Assembly: GCA_002682825.1 (NCBI GenBank)
Contig: NOKP01000008.1
Span: 1,754,093 to 1,811,617, forward strand
Length of the DNA stretch: 57,525 bases
Direction: 5' to 3'
DNA from: Neonectria sp. B-13
Taxonomy: Eukaryota; Ascomycota; Sordariomycetes; Hypocreales; Nectriaceae
Position numbers and translations under genes: made by a program. The notes beneath the pieces were generated by a model. That model did not search any database, was not told where the DNA came from, and saw only the letters and a list, made by a program, of their open reading frames with translations. The stretch's first letter is position 1. Each line of letters begins with the position of its first letter. Of the stretch, positions 19,357 through 29,194 are shown piece after piece.

Positions 19357-21373
19357 TCATCCGTCCCATCGAGGTACTGGTCCCTCTGCGATATCGCCAT
19401 GAGTCAAGTTGATTACAACATTGAAATCCCGGCGGAGCTCTTTGAATGGTTGCCTAGCCATATTCTCATCAATTTCCGGAGGCGGTGGGACTGTGGATGA
19501 GACCGGATTTTCGGAGTTCGTACATATCCACATGCCCCGAGTGGTGGGCACCAACACCACGCCGTTGTCCTGGAACACGGCTCCAGTTACGTCGTCAGTG
19601 GGTGAAAGGTCTTCTATTTCGGATCCTGCCGGACAGACATCTTGTGGCATCGATCTGAATACCGGGTGCTTGTGTCTTGGTGCTAGGATGCCTCCGATGG
19701 GATGGAGAATCTGCATGCCAAGTTCGTTGTTTCGACACACACGCCCCATCCGCCACGTCAAAAGCAAACCTTCGTCCCAAAGGTGTGCGCCCGTTAGAAT
19801 ACCGTCAGGGTCTGGGGGCCCTTTGGCCCGGTCTTCCAAGGTTGAATCCCAGAGGAGATTCTTCGTGGGAGATGAGTAGTAGTGCTGGGAAAAGGTCTGG
19901 TTTAGGACGTTGAAGGAGATGGTGCCCCAGTCTCCGTGTCTCCAAACGTTGCTGAAACATTTGCAAAGCCCAGTATTCTCCCCAAATTGACTACTGGCCA
20001 GCTGGTAGATGCCCAGCGCGTAGGATCCATGTCCGTCTGACTGTTTGGGGGAGATCTGCATTCGTACCAAGCTCTGCGGTTCGATGCAGGTTTCGACCGA
20101 ATTTACGACCGGGTTTGCGACCGATGCCCTCGATTGCCAAAGAAGCCGATTGGCGTCGAATTTGGCAACCACGAAAGTAGCAATTTTTTCATCTATGTGA
20201 ATCAGTACTTGTTTAATCAATGAGGGCAAAATTCTTACATGGTTGGTAGTACTGATACGCAAGGACGACGTACACCACGTTTCGATCAATGGGGTGGAAG
20301 AGAACTGCTGGCAGAGCTCCATCTACTCGGCGACTATTTGGTGGCGTTTCGATATTAGAAAGATCCAATGCCACTAATTTGCCTCTCTGAAAAGAGACGA
20401 AGACTCCGCCAGTGGTGGTCACAGCACCAACAGATTCACCATCGGCATAACAATGGGCCACGGGGTTAGGTAGATGAATTGTATGGATTCCTTCCTCCTG
20501 CAAGTACGAGAGGTATCTATACGGGTCAGCTACGTCAAAAATGAACGTACAGAGTACTCACACTTTGTTGGAACGGCCAGGACCAGCGTTTATCATAACG
20601 ACAATGTGACTGCTTATTGCCAGGAGTTCAGTTCCTCTTATCGGGGCTTGGTTTGGTCCTGTTGCTGGTGGCGCGCTCCAGACAAGGCGTCGGCGACTCA
20701 TTTTCTTGATGTCATCGATTATGATCAGGTCGAGCTGAGGTTGCCATGCCACTTTGCCATTGGCATAGCATACAGGGTACTGGCCACGCACGTATTGGGG
20801 GCCACGCCCTTGAAGGAATTGAGGCGTGGGCGATACGTTTCTGAACATTGTAGTGTCCCAGGCCAAATCCCACGGCACAAATAAATTTTCAAAAAACCGG
20901 GCGTTCTGGCGCGTCTTCTTTTGTTGAATGTATGCTGCGAACACCTGGTTGGGTGTATCGAGGGGATGCGACTCCAACATGCCGGGAGCAAAGCGGTGGC
21001 AGAGAAACGGAACAACTGCAGGATGCGACCAGGCCTTGGCCCAAGCTTTGGACACCAAGCGACAGGTGACGATGTCCTCTAGATCCAGGTGAGGAACCAA
21101 CTTCCATATGATTTCCGGTGGCATGTCTTCCAGGCTGGCGAGGTTGGGACGCATGTTTTGCAGCTGCTTTTGCACGTAGAACAAGTCCCATGCCGAAAGG
21201 CTGGAAAGAAAGAGATCCAACTCCTCTTTCCGCTCCCGGGTGATTCCCGAGGGTTTCGGGGAGTGCGCCATGTTGATATAAGACCAGAAGCTTGGAAACC
21301 GGGGACTTGGGCCGGCTCCTAGATGGAAAGGAGAGTTGTAAAATACAGGTGGACCATGTGCCAGATAGCTCAT
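19357..21373 (-). CDS. F-box domain protein
   Basis: Exons 21373-20562, 20516-20239 and 20192-19357, with short introns of 45 and 46 nt, give 641 aa. An F-box is visible near residues 80-125: MPPEIIWKLVPHLDLEDIV followed by CRLVSKAWAKAWSHP. The rest has no recognisable substrate-binding repeat, although short hydrophobic strands (ELLAISSHIVVMINAG, GGVFVSFQRGKLVALDL, AVLFHPIDRNVVYVVLAY) suggest a beta-propeller-like region. F-box proteins bind Skp1 and recruit targets to SCF ubiquitin ligases. ATG 21373 gives the longest form; an internal ATG at 21271 (MAHSPKPSG) is an alternative start and keeps the F-box. Confidence 0.8.
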
Positions 21374-21502
21374 TGTCAATTGAGACAGCTAAATGAAATC
21401 TGTCGCATCATGTGACCCCCATGCCACCATTTCAATACTACAAAAAAGGAAAACGACTGACGGCCTTTGAAACGACATTTGTTACTTTATTCTGGGATCC
21501 TG

Positions 21503-22498
21503 TCATGTCTGTGAAGCTGTCATTTCTTTCCACCACGTCTTGATGCTCTCAACATCACACCAACCCATATCGACAGGGTCCTGGAACCACCAACGACTAC
21601 CACGGTCGCTCGCGTACTTTTTCAAGCTTCCCCCATCAAAGCGATGGTTCTTGACGCCCACCAGCAAAACAACGCTTCCCACCTGCGGCGAGAAGTCCTC
21701 CGGGTCGAGAAACACGGTGAGATGAACCTGCTTGGACGTCGACGGATCGGCGAGCCGCGCCGTGCGCTGCCGGTGTGGGGCCAGGTTGGACGGCTCCACC
21801 GGCGACAGAGACGCAATGATGGCGAGCACGTTGCAGGACCAGTTCTGGGCGTAGGGCAGGTGAGGTATTGATCGGAGCGTGGTGAGTTTTAGAGGTATCT
21901 GCGGGTCGTGCCAATCGCGAGGGAGAGCGATGGGCTGGTCTGGGGCTGTTCGCGGCTTGGCTTCGCTTTGTTGCTCGGCCTTTTTAGGGTATGCCAGCGC
22001 CTCGAAGGCTTCAAATGCTTCAAAGGCTTCGGCTTCGAATTCATCGTCGATGTCCTCGGTCTGTGGTGCACCAATAATCTCGGGGGATGCCTGCTCGACC
22101 GCCGGTGCCTGGGCTCGGTACGAGTCGTTCCAGCCGACGGCGACGAGGTCCTCCACTACCAGATACACCATGGCGCCGCTGTCAGTCTGCTGCCACTTGG
22201 TCTGCAAGCTCTCGCACCGTATGTAGGACCCGAGAGAAATATCTCCCGTCTCGATGAACCGGTGCATGCTTCCTGGGAGGAGGGCCTGGATGCACAGCGC
22301 TCCGTCGCCGAGCAGCAACCGGACGGCCTGCCATCTCCCCGACCGGGACACAGAGACACGATCGAGGCCTTCGACGAGAAATACAGACCCGGGGACGCAG
22401 TAGCGAGTGCGTAAGATGTCCCGAATCACAGGGACCAGCTCAAATGGGTCGTCCAGGAACGTCACGGCCGCAGGGTCGAGTACCGCATCCGCAGGCAT
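21503..22498 (-). CDS. Conserved hypothetical protein, possible OB-fold protein
   Basis: An intronless 331-aa frame. The N-terminal half (about 40-135) has alternating hydrophobic strands (SVFLVEGLDRVSVSRSGRW, RLLLGDGALCIQALLPG, YLVVEDLVAVGW). The C-terminal half (about 215-320) has NWSCNVLAIIASLSPVEPS, VHLTVFLDPEDFSPQVGSVV and LLVGVKNHRFDGGSLKKY. Both resemble OB-fold beta-barrels of single-strand DNA-binding proteins, but I do not recognise the family firmly. A short acidic linker with the tandem triplet EAF repeated (about 155-170) joins the halves. It shares a roughly 100-bp divergent promoter with the bisphosphate nucleotidase gene. Localisation is not predictable. Confidence 0.7.
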   Translation of the reverse strand: MPADAVLDPAAVTFLDDPFELVPVIRDILRTRYCVPGSVFLVEGLDRVSVSRSGRWQAVRLLLGDGALCIQALLPGSMHRFIETGDISLGSYIRCESLQTKWQQTDSGAMVYLVVEDLVAVGWNDSYRAQAPAVEQASPEIIGAPQTEDIDDEFEAEAFEAFEAFEALAYPKKAEQQSEAKPRTAPDQPIALPRDWHDPQIPLKLTTLRSIPHLPYAQNWSCNVLAIIASLSPVEPSNLAPHRQRTARLADPSTSKQVHLTVFLDPEDFSPQVGSVVLLVGVKNHRFDGGSLKKYASDRGSRWWFQDPVDMGWCDVESIKTWWKEMTASQT

Positions 22499-22599
22499 GA
22501 TGATGACAGCGTCAAGTTGGCGTGCACGTTATGCGTTTATCCATCATACTTCAAGCGGGTCTCAGGTTTCTCCCTCACACAACCACCACCTTCATCAAC
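22499..22599. promoter_or_regulatory. Compact divergent promoter
   Basis: Only 101 bp separate the ATG of the possible OB-fold gene (22498, minus) from the ATG of the bisphosphate nucleotidase (22600, plus). Both promoters must overlap each other or the neighbouring leader. No TATA box is visible. Confidence 0.6.
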
Positions 22600-23670
22600 A
22601 TGGACAGTCCTTACTCTCGAGAATTGACAGTCGCCTTTGGGGCTCTGCAGAATGCCGCTCGGTTGAGCCAGTCGATTGTCTCGTCGAATGACAAGGGCGT
22701 CATTGAGAAGGAGGATCTGAGTCCGGTGACGGTGGCCGATTTCGCAGTTCAGGCGCTTCTTACCGCGACCATCAAGGATGCTTTCCCAGGAGACCGAGTT
22801 GTGGGCGAGGAAGATGCGTCGGACCTGAGGAAGAACCCGGTGCTCATGGAGCGAGTCTGGGAACTGTTGAATCGAAACGGTGACACGACCCAGTGCAAGT
22901 TGCCCACGACTAGGGAGCAGATGTGCGATCTCATCGACGAGTGCGGCGCCAGCAGCCCAGGAGGCGAAGGATCTGGTCGGACCTGGGTTTTTGACCCCAT
23001 CGATGGCACCAAGACGTACGTCAGAGGGGAGCTGTACGCTATCAATACCGCACTCTTGTTAGACGGAAAGCAGGTAGCCGGCATCGTGGCCTGCCCCAAC
23101 ATGTCCCTGGACGCAACAGCACCGCTACGGAACGAAAATATCGATCCCACTGGTCAGGGTTGCATCGTCTTCGCCGTCAAGGACTATGGTGCTTATATCC
23201 GACCGTTGAGTGGGAACCTCGGAGACATCCAGCCGAAGAAGCTAGATCGCCACGCTGAGGGCCAGCCCGTCCGCTTCGTCACCTCCATCAGCATCGTCGA
23301 CTCGGCCATCGACGGTGTCCACGAGGTCGTTGCCGACCGGCTCAACGCCTCGTTCCCCGGCTGTGACCTCGTGCCGTGGGTCCTCCGATGGGCGGTGCTG
23401 GCCATGGGCCTCGGCAACACGACGGTCTGGGTGTACAAGCGCAAGGACCGGTACGCAAAGGCCTGGGATCATGCGGGAGCCATGCTGCTGTTCGAGGAGG
23501 CTGGCGGCAAGATCACCGACGTACGGGGTAATCCGATTGATTTGTCTGCGGGGAGGAAGATAAGCCGCAACTTTGGGTTCGTCGCTGCCCCAGCTGACAT
23601 TCACGACCGGGTGCTGCAAACGGTGCACGATGTACTTCGCGAGCAGGGGAAACAGGCTTATTTGGAGTAG
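22600..23670 (+). CDS. MET22: 3'(2'),5'-bisphosphate nucleotidase (Met22/Hal2 type)
   Basis: An intronless 356-aa frame; yeast Hal2/Met22 is 357 aa. It belongs to the Mg-dependent, Li-sensitive inositol-monophosphatase-fold family. Motifs in order are SPVTVADF (41-48), VVGEEDASDL (68-77, with the metal-binding Glu-Asp), FDPIDGTKTYVRG (131-143, the family signature) and AKAWDHAGAMLLFEEAGG near residue 285. It converts phosphoadenosine phosphate (PAP) to AMP and so protects sulfate assimilation and RNA-processing exonucleases from PAP. Start 22600 matches the family N-terminus (MDSPYSRELTVAFGAL). An in-frame upstream ATG at 22531 would add 23 residues but lies within the short divergent promoter. 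It converges with the epimerase, 71 bp between stops. Confidence 0.93.
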   Translation: MDSPYSRELTVAFGALQNAARLSQSIVSSNDKGVIEKEDLSPVTVADFAVQALLTATIKDAFPGDRVVGEEDASDLRKNPVLMERVWELLNRNGDTTQCKLPTTREQMCDLIDECGASSPGGEGSGRTWVFDPIDGTKTYVRGELYAINTALLLDGKQVAGIVACPNMSLDATAPLRNENIDPTGQGCIVFAVKDYGAYIRPLSGNLGDIQPKKLDRHAEGQPVRFVTSISIVDSAIDGVHEVVADRLNASFPGCDLVPWVLRWAVLAMGLGNTTVWVYKRKDRYAKAWDHAGAMLLFEEAGGKITDVRGNPIDLSAGRKISRNFGFVAAPADIHDRVLQTVHDVLREQGKQAYLE

Positions 23671-23741
23671 TTCGCATTTGCAGGACAACTTCTAGAGTGA
23701 GAGTTCAACATCGGTCTATGTGCACATCCAAGACTCCAAGC

Positions 23742-24743
23742 TCAGCGGACAGTGTAAACCCCAGTGCTGACGGCGTGATATCCTCGCTTTCCAACCTTGG
23801 CCGTCAGCTCGCTCTTCCAAACCTTGCCCTGTCCAATCAATTCAACAACCTTTTCAAACGTGTACACAGGCTTCCACCCCAGGTCGTTGACGGCCTTGCG
23901 CGAGTCGTAGACGCGGTCGATGCGGGCCAGAAACCCCCAGTTCATATCCTGAAACACCTTCTCACAAGCAGGCACAGCGGTCTGGAAGACCTCCTTGGGG
24001 CTCTCGTCGAGCATGCGCAGCGTCTCGGGGTCGTTGGCAAAGAGAGGCGGTGCGCTGATGATGTACTTGCCCCATCCGATGTCCTTGGCCTTGGCCATGG
24101 CGCAGACGCCCGCGCGGACAATATCCTCAATGTCGCATCTGCGGTAGGCCAGCTCAAGGACCTTCAGGTTGTCGTCGCTAAGGGCAGCCCGACGGTCCTC
24201 ATCGTCGTCCTGCTCGGGGAAGAAGCGGCTGGTGCGCAGGACCAGAACCGGCATGCCCGTGTGCTTGTGGACGAGGAAGCACATGTCCTCGGCGGCGACT
24301 TTGGTGGCGCCGTAGATGTTCTTGGGGATGGGCACGACCGACTCGTCGATCCAGGCGGCGGGCGATCCAGAGCGGGGGCTCAGCGCGGCGCCAAAGGTGC
24401 TGGTGGTGCTGAAGAAGACGAAGCTCTCGACCTGTTTCTTAGCGGCCTCTTCGAGCAGCACCAGCGTGCCCGAGATGTTGGTGTCGACAAAGTCTTGCTT
24501 GGAGTGCGAGTCGACGTGAGGCTTGTGCAGAGTAGCCGCGTGAAGCACATGGCGAATGGGGTTCTTCTCCATGATCGAGGCCACAAAGTCGCGATCGGCA
24601 ATGGAACCCACGACGTGGTTTGCGTTGTCGGAGGCCAAGATATCGACGCCGAGCGGTGTGAAGCCAAGCGCCGGCAGCGACAGCATGAGAGCAGTGCCGA
24701 GATGGCCACACGAGCCGGTGACGAGCACGTCGTAGAGCGCCAT
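23742..24743 (-). CDS. NAD(P)-dependent epimerase/dehydratase (extended SDR)
   Basis: An intronless 333-aa frame with the extended short-chain dehydrogenase fold. The dinucleotide-binding motif is TGSCGHLG at residues 9-16. The catalytic triad region is FFSTTSTFG (112-118) with YGATK at 144-148 (Tyr144, Lys148). The C-terminal substrate domain includes DIEDIVRAGVCAM and DSRKAVNDLGWKPVY, typical of UDP-sugar epimerases. It probably epimerises or dehydrates a nucleotide sugar or related alcohol with NAD(P) in the cytosol. ATG 24743 is chosen; the open frame continues upstream to 24797 without an ATG. A 5' UTR intron may exist in the upstream AT-rich leader. Confidence 0.9.
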   Translation of the reverse strand: MALYDVLVTGSCGHLGTALMLSLPALGFTPLGVDILASDNANHVVGSIADRDFVASIMEKNPIRHVLHAATLHKPHVDSHSKQDFVDTNISGTLVLLEEAAKKQVESFVFFSTTSTFGAALSPRSGSPAAWIDESVVPIPKNIYGATKVAAEDMCFLVHKHTGMPVLVLRTSRFFPEQDDDEDRRAALSDDNLKVLELAYRRCDIEDIVRAGVCAMAKAKDIGWGKYIISAPPLFANDPETLRMLDESPKEVFQTAVPACEKVFQDMNWGFLARIDRVYDSRKAVNDLGWKPVYTFEKVVELIGQGKVWKSELTAKVGKRGYHAVSTGVYTVR

Positions 24744-26559
24744 CTTGAGACGGAAGGACTCAGCTGTTGAAAGAAGAGATGGAAGTTTAGATAGCAAAGG
24801 TGCTTGGCAGCTGGGTTATGTAGGTGTGGGGATGCAGCGAGAGTGCGCGGCGAATGACTCAACTCTGCAGCGCAACTCAGCTCGTAGAGCAGCAACGGGT
24901 CGCGTTCCCAGTGGCGGTGTGGAAGCGAGAAGAAAGAAAAGATGAAAACCAAGGGGACGAAAATATTTACCTGTCGTGAAGAGACTGCTCTCACACGACG
25001 CGTCCACGGGCACGACGGTGATTCACGGACGAGCCGAATGGAGGCAATGAGCCGAATGGTAACATGTAGTGATTCACGCTAGTTTAGAAGTCGTCTTTCA
25101 GAGAAGATCCAAGATGTTGTGACGGAGTGACAATTTGTCTACAGGTCTCATGAGACACTGGGTTTAGTGAGTTAATATGTTTGGGCTTTGTTGTCGTGTC
25201 CGATGTGATATGCCTGTCGCAACTCGGGTTCCAACCCAGCTCACACAGTCTACACTCATGGGGCACTAGATCTGAATGATAAACTACCCCTTCGCGAAAC
25301 AATGACAATTAATTGGTAAATTTAAAGACCAAGTGCTACAGACAAGCACATATGGCTGGCGATGCTCTGGTGAGGTTTCATTCAGGCTCGACCAGTCCCA
25401 TTGCCAATTTGAGGCTGCTAGATCCATATAAAAGGCTACCCACCAAGACCAAGGAACCCTTCGGCTTCATTCGCTGTCGATATGATAGCTGTCGATATGA
25501 TAGCTGTCGATATGATAGCTGTCGATATGATATTGAAATGCCAGACATGTCGAAGAGGATGTTGTGGCATTCAGTGATCATCAACATAAGTTTAGTACGG
25601 CGGCGTCATTGGAAGAGAAGTCTAGGGCACAGGTCGAGCAAGGAGGTCGAGAGAATAGTATGTAAATATGGTATTTGGACTTGGCCGAGAATGTTCAGGC
25701 ATAATGTAGCAGGAACTGTCAACTTAACTGAGCCTAACGAATGCATTAGCCTTAGATGGGGCTTGAGGGGGAATCTTCCCGTCTTCGTAGAGAGACCGAT
25801 GTCCTTTGATGGCACCACGGCAACTCCAGAGGAACCCCAAGGTGTTGTTGAACCTTTCGGGATAATGGCCAGGAGAAAAAAACAACCCAGCAGGATAATG
25901 TCAAGTCGGCTTTGTCTAGGTCTCGATGGAGATTTAAAACTGTCTGGAGCTATTGGTGGCTGAACACTGGCACCAATTCCAAACGCGCTCTTCGACAAGC
26001 CGCAGCATGGTTTCCTCTGAACACCGCATGCTGATCCCTAGGGAAATTCTATCACGAACATGTTTTCCTTCGAAGCTGGGCGCCTCGCCTGAGACAAGAC
26101 CCAATGCCATCGCACATATGTCATAGGGGTAAGCGAAGCTGTGTGTTCGGGATCGGAATTACAAATTATGGTTTCGTTTTGCAATGTGATAACATTCAAT
26201 AAATCGGGTTCTACGGTAGATTTGATAGAATTGATAGATTCAATCAACCCCCTGATTAATACAATGCGTCATACAAAAGTATCCTTAACCGCGATGAGTC
26301 CTCGCAAGCTTGGAGGGATTGCTCGTGAGGTCCAAATCACAGCTCCTTTTGTTATTGTTCCTCGCAAGCTCGAAGGCTTAATTGTATTTTTGAGTAGTCG
26401 TCATCCATATCATCATCGATGTCCATACTCATTCCATCCTTCCTGGGGGCGGTGTAAATGGCATCGGTATCGCTAAGGGTGCCGTTGACGACATTGGCGT
26501 TGGTTTTAGCGGTTAATTACTACCATATGATGACTTCGGTGATGGCATTTGACTGAGGC
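24744..26559. other. Gene-poor region, no gene recognised
   Basis: The first 300 bp are the epimerase leader and promoter. From about 25050 the sequence is visibly more AT-rich than its neighbours. Open frames (for example 25313-25963, plus) have no domain, start in AT-rich sequence and contain the tandem repeat 25475-25531. Two CCTCGCAAGCT sequences (about 26291-26301 and 26361-26371) are a short direct repeat. The region grades into decayed helicase pieces to the right. Confidence 0.5.
25475..25531. repeat. 15-bp tandem repeat, 3.8 copies
   Basis: The unit TGTCGATATGATAGC is repeated exactly three times (25475-25519), followed by 12 bases of a fourth copy. Being a multiple of three, it keeps any frame open (SCRYD repeated), but no gene is otherwise supported. 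Confidence 0.95.
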
Positions 26560-26870
26560 GACTGTGGTTGGGTGTTGGTTCAGGATTGGGAGAAAGACGG
26601 GGGCCTTCAGCCACCGAACGAGGGTTAAGATTAGGGCATTGCGTCGGGACTACAATCAACGATATCCCACACCCGACGTTGGACCCCTGGTGTTTGGCGA
26701 CACATGCAACATGGAGGTTCTGAACAAAGCTGTGCTCTTCGTCTGTAAGAATGTCGACCGACGACAAACACGGTGATCGACTCGGCCACGTATGACTTGC
26801 CATACCCGGCAAGGCTAGGGACACTAACGAGGCCGGCAGGGAGTGATCCCATTGCTTAAAAACACACTGC
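26560..26870 (-). pseudogene. Decayed fragment resembling an SNF2-type ATPase N-lobe
   Basis: On the minus strand short pieces in different frames resemble the start of an SNF2 ATPase domain. One is SLAGYGKSYVAESITVFVV, like motif I (GxGK-T/S) and the helix after it. Another, in a second frame, is GCGISLIVVPTQCPN, like motif Ia. No frame continues across both, so it is broken by frameshift. The gene identity is a judgement from these short motifs only. It has the same orientation as the C-terminal fragment at 27690-28672 but lies downstream of it, the reverse of normal domain order. Confidence 0.35.
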
Positions 26871-27689
26871 ATTGGCTTGTTTCTGTGGTGATCTCACAGC
26901 AAATGGGGTGTGAGACTCAAATGTGATGATGGTGTGTGATAAAAAAAAGCTAGCTAGGGCCTAGATACATGTGGGTGTGCATCAATCAGGGCTCGAGGCT
27001 GCAGATGCAGATGTTTGAGGCATCACAACAGTTTCTATTGCTAAAGAGATGAACTAGGGAACTGGAGGTGCTCGCCCACCTCCCCCAAGCAGTGGTGCGC
27101 TTATCTGTAAGGTTGACAGAGCCGCCGTGGATATAAAGCACTGTTATAAGCCGCCAACCTGGACGCAGGCCAGGGTACAGACGATGGCTGTGTATCCTTG
27201 ATGGGTTCAAGTCTCGTGCCTCAAGCTTGTACAGGTCGCTGGGTAGCATCCAGTAAGGCGCCTGGTCTCTGTCGCACATGCCGCGATCTTAACGTGGAAG
27301 TTCTTCTCGACGTAGGCGTCGGAGAAGATGCCGACACGTTGGCGATCGCTGATGACGTTAACTCTCCAAAAGCTCGGCTGTCTTGTGGTGTAGAAGCAAG
27401 GTTGATTTCTTTACAGGCTGGTGGGGGGATCCTTTTAAACCACAAATAGATCGAGAGGGGGCCCCTTCTTACCTCAGGGAGGTGCTCCCATACACAGAAC
27501 CGAGGATCTCTTGTTACATATGCCAAGCCGACATACTTTGGCTTGGTGATCGCTGATCAACGATGTGAAGCCCGTAGCTCTAATATAAGGTGGGTTGCTT
27601 TCCATGTTCCTTGATCATTTCGAAGACATAACACTCTCGAAAGTCGACTGGCTGACGTCGGTCAGGGAGCTGACAAGATCCATCAAGGT
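26871..27689. other. Gene-poor region between decayed fragments
   Basis: There is no intact gene. A minus-strand open piece at 27526-27221 (AYVTRDPRFCVWEHLPEVRR at its start) looks protein-like and may be another remnant of the same decayed gene, but I cannot assign it. A short A-run is near 26940. Confidence 0.4.
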
Positions 27690-28672
27690 TGAAAGTCTGC
27701 CGCCCACTTCGTAATACATAGACGTTCAATGTTGTCATGGTATGAATCCTTGATCTTCAAGAGCTGGAAGTTGACCGTGTCGATCTCTCCGAAGCGAACC
27801 AAACGCCCGACAATCTGAAGCATTGTTTCGGCGTTGAGCCCCAGCTCAGGAAGGCTCCCTTGATCTCTTCCAGGTATATATAAAGATGTGACCACATTGT
27901 CGCTACTAATGGCGCACACGCGGCTCGCCCTATTTTAGGGTGTTTCCCGATGCATTGAACTCGCGAACAGGACAGCCGCCATCGGCGAGGAGGGTGTGCA
28001 ACGGCCGCCGGAAATAGACCCAATGTAGCTGACATTTAGATATATAGCCCAGGCATGATGATGCGGAGAAGTTTAACCGCAGCAACAATGAGTTGGAAGG
28101 GCGTCCGGGGCGTCTCAGGGAGGGCATACATGACTTGCGGAATGTAACGTATGGCCGTTTCTGCGAATCCTTCTCCATTGCGGGGAGGTTCCTTCGAGCT
28201 TCCCCTGGTCAGGCTTGTAGCTGGGGTCGATGTGCCCAGGAAAGACTCCCATCTTCTCCGATGGCTTTCTCGATGTCAATGTGCCGCCTTGCCCATTCTG
28301 TCGAATAATAAGGTTGAAGAATGTCACCAAGACTCGGTTCACATCCTTTACCGTGAAGCCATCCTAGGCCTTGACCGCCCCGATAGTTGGTGAGATAGAG
28401 CCATCGCAGCCGGACGCATAGGCTGGAAGAAGGTCCGATACCCCGAGTTTGAGAAGACCGTAGTGTAGCAGTCGGGGCCGAAGAGCGTTGTCAGTTGTAA
28501 AACGTGGCCGGTCTTTCACCTCGACAACTGCATCGACGCCCCAGAACTTCAAACGGAGGACTACTATTGTTGAAGTGTCCTGCTGCGATTTCTCGTTCTG
28601 TCGGCCTGGTAGGCGGCCGGGGCTGGGGAGGTGGCGGATTCGATGCCCCAAGATTGAACGGCAGTGTACCAC
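27690..28672 (-). pseudogene. Decayed gene resembling an SNF2-type helicase C-terminal region
   Basis: Minus-strand pieces in all three frames read as one broken protein. The 5' part (28672-28118) is one frame interrupted by TAG at 28366-28364 and ends at TGA 28117-28115. It includes FWGVDAVVEVKDRPRF, SPQWRRIRRNGHTLH and similar segments. A second frame gives TPFQLIVAAVKLLRIIMPG. A third gives LLADGGCPVREFNASGNT. A return to the first frame gives GLNAETMLQIVGRLVRFGE followed by DTVNFQLLKIKDSYHDNIE. The last piece resembles SNF2 helicase motif VI (Q-x2-GR-x2-R-x-G) and the strand after it. At least two frameshifts and several stops make it a pseudogene. A TATATAA sequence near 28846-28852 may mark its old promoter. 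Confidence 0.5.
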
Positions 28673-29194
28673 TTCCCGAGGCAGTCTGAAAAGCTCTATG
28701 TGGGTCTATTTCCTTCCTCTAGGCGTCCACTGAACCCTACTTCAGAGAAAGCTTTACTATAGTATAGCTGGAGTTGCTGCGTTGACGGTGGTGATGTTGA
28801 AGGAAGAAAGAAAGGGAGAAGTTGGAGAGTGATCAAGAGCCGGTTTATATAGGTCGGCAGCTGGTATTTGCTCCCTGTAAACAAGACATTCGCAGCTATG
28901 ACATGTAAAAGCGCCCGGAATTTGTGTATAACGGTCTGTGTAACAAGAAGGCGGCAAGCTCCTCTCGCTCGGAGGAGGAGTCGTGGTTTGGTATTTGAGA
29001 GTCATCTCTGACACGTTGCTATAAACTTGCATGCTCCATCTGCTTGATGGATATTAGCTTGCATTTGTTTATGCAGCCGATTCAAAGTCCGACAAAGATT
29101 CCCGTTATTTAGGCCCTCACCTTCTCGTGAGTCAGATATCGTGCCGAGTAGTCATTCATGCAAACGGGCGCAAACGAAATATATGGATCATGAA
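28673..29194. other. Intergenic region, nothing recognised
   Basis: A 522-bp stretch between the decayed gene and the stop of the PPxY protein gene. It may contain the former promoter of the decayed gene. No other feature is visible. Confidence 0.5.

Noticed and set aside
23697..24770. 357-codon plus-strand frame opposite the epimerase
   Set aside because: Its translation is low-complexity Val/Arg/Gly-rich sequence with no family, while the opposite frame is a clear extended SDR.
24744..24797. Longer N-terminus for the epimerase
   Set aside because: The upstream in-frame start would be TTG; ATG 24743 gives the standard Rossmann start.
25475..25531. CRISPR array
   Set aside because: The repeats are contiguous, with no spacers, and the genome is eukaryotic.
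25313..25963. 216-codon plus-strand frame carrying the SCRYD repeat
   Set aside because: The frame stays open only because the repeat unit is 15 bp. The rest has no domain and lies in decayed AT-rich sequence.
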